Origin: Bdellovibrio sp. | Lineage (GTDB): Bacteria > Bdellovibrionota > Bdellovibrionia > Bdellovibrionales > UBA1609 | DNA length: 6,208 nt | Direction: 5' to 3' | Assembly: GCA_003694355.1 (NCBI GenBank) | Contig: RFKI01000261.1 | Span: 1-6,208, forward strand | Shown: positions 5,288 to 6,208 of the stretch, piece after piece | Position numbering within the stretch: the stretch's first letter is position 1 | How the letters are laid out: every line of letters starts with the position of its first letter | Position numbers and translations under genes: made by a program | Notes under the pieces: model-generated | The model's input: the letters and a program-made list of their open reading frames with translations, nothing else | Database searches by the model: none | Told to the model about the DNA's origin: nothing

Positions 5288-6208
5288 ATGAAAAATTCGC
5301 AAAAGACACTGGCTTTGTGGGCTATTTTGGTGGTGGTGGGAATCTTAGTGGTGCAAATGTGGCAAGCCCAACAAAGAGCTGTTATTCGAGACTTTAATTA
5401 CTCCAAGTTTGTCCAGGCGGTTAAAAATGGCGAAGTGAAGTCAATCACCTTTCGAGATCAGGAAATTATTGGAGAAATTAAAGAAGAGTTTAAAAGCAAA
5501 TATGGGAATGCCACGCGTTTTCACATTGTGGGCAACACGGGTCCTGAAGGGTACAAGTTTGTGATGGAGCATGGGTTGATTCCCAATTATGAAAAAACAG
5601 ACAACTCTTTAATCACCAATATCTTTTTGAGCTGGCTGCCCATTTTACTGATCGTGGGTCTTTTTATGTTTTTGTTCCGTCAAATTCAGGTGGGGGGCGG
5701 CAAAGCCATGAGTTTTGGAAAAAGCCGGGCTCGTTTACTGACGGAAAATAAGAAAAAAGTGACTTTTAAGGATGTGGCTGGTGTGGAAGAAGCCAAAGAA
5801 GAATTGGAAGAAATTGTTCAGTTCTTAAAGAACCCCAAAAAGTTCACTCGCTTGGGAGGACGTATCCCTAAGGGGGTTTTGCTGGTTGGCCCTCCTGGAA
5901 CTGGAAAAACTCTTTTAGGGCGAGCTGTGGCTGGGGAGGCCAATGTGCCCTTTTTCACCATCTCTGGCTCTGATTTTGTAGAAATGTTTGTAGGTGTTGG
6001 AGCTTCGCGAGTGAGAGACCTTTTTGAACAAGGAAAAAAGAATGCTCCCTGTTTGATTTTCATTGATGAGATTGATGCTGTGGGAAGACACCGGGGCGCC
6101 GGCATGGGGGGCGGCCATGATGAAAGAGAGCAAACTTTAAATCAGCTCCTTGTGGAAATGGATGGTTTTGAAAGCAATGAGGGCGTGATCCTTATTGCAG
6201 CCACCAAC
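5288..6208 (+). CDS. ftsH: ATP-dependent zinc metalloprotease FtsH, 5' part (cut by window end)
   Basis: The first 307 residues of the membrane-anchored AAA+ protease that unfolds and degrades damaged or unassembled membrane proteins and some short-lived regulators. TM1 is at about 7-25, a periplasmic domain at about 27-108 and TM2 at about 109-131. A linker ([16 protein letters not shown], 158-173) leads to the ATPase domain with Walker A GPPGTGKT (201-208), pore-loop FVGVG (234-238) and Walker B LIFIDEID (256-263). EMDGFE (290-295) and ILIAATN (301-307) begin the second region of homology. The HEXXH zinc protease site lies beyond the window and cannot be checked. LLGRAVAG stands where LLARAVAG is usual, a mild change. 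The ATG has AAGGA five bases upstream. The reading frame is open to the last base, so it is truncated by the window and not broken. Confidence 0.97.
   Translation, partial: MKNSQKTLALWAILVVVGILVVQMWQAQQRAVIRDFNYSKFVQAVKNGEVKSITFRDQEIIGEIKEEFKSKYGNATRFHIVGNTGPEGYKFVMEHGLIPNYEKTDNSLITNIFLSWLPILLIVGLFMFLFRQIQVGGGKAMSFGKSRARLLTENKKKVTFKDVAGVEEAKEELEEIVQFLKNPKKFTRLGGRIPKGVLLVGPPGTGKTLLGRAVAGEANVPFFTISGSDFVEMFVGVGASRVRDLFEQGKKNAPCLIFIDEIDAVGRHRGAGMGGGHDEREQTLNQLLVEMDGFESNEGVILIAATN

Noticed and set aside
5818..6133. Two overlapping minus-strand frames (95 and 72 residues) inside ftsH
   Set aside because: They oppose the highly conserved ATPase domain of ftsH and encode nothing recognisable; both are shadows.

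Overview
The window reads as chromosomal DNA of a low-to-moderate G+C Gram-negative bacterium. It carries an outer-membrane barrel gene, three genes with Sec signal peptides and a transmembrane chemoreceptor. The style (flagellar-type chemoreceptor, small secreted proteins of unknown function, tilS directly followed by ftsH) would suit a Bdellovibrionota-like or other deltaproteobacterial lineage. That placement is a guess from gene content, not a demonstration. No mobile element, CRISPR array, tRNA or rRNA was seen.

Layout: (1) 1-284 is a T-rich non-coding leader with two near-identical 23-bp direct repeats 63 bp apart. A sigma-28 (flagellar) type promoter candidate starts at the edge of the second copy. 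(2) 285-1943 (+) encodes a methyl-accepting chemotaxis protein with two membrane segments, a helical periplasmic sensor, no obvious HAMP module and a well-conserved signalling hairpin. (3) 1949-1980 is a perfect 13-bp stem hairpin shared by the converging genes, best read as a bidirectional terminator. (4) 3464 down to 2013 (-) is a two-gene operon: a 373-residue outer-membrane beta-barrel protein and, 18 bp later, a 103-residue secreted protein of unknown function. (5) 3465-3723 is a divergent control region with two AT-rich palindromes and weak promoter candidates in both directions. (6) 3724-5186 (+) holds a small secreted protein built of six Cys-Cys-Gly-Trp repeats, overlapping the start of tilS (tRNA-Ile lysidine synthetase) by 16 nt. 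(7) 5187-5287 is a short spacer with symmetrical elements and a promoter candidate. It precedes ftsH, the membrane AAA+ protease gene, which is cut by the window end after the Walker B region.

How they relate: the chemoreceptor and the porin operon converge and look like separate transcription units concerned with sensing and with envelope permeability. The right half is a housekeeping segment (tRNA modification, membrane protein quality control) with an unrecognised secreted cysteine-repeat gene fused to its front by translational overlap. The most novel item is that cysteine-repeat protein. The next are the repeat-plus-sigma-28 arrangement before the chemoreceptor and the apparent absence of HAMP in that receptor.
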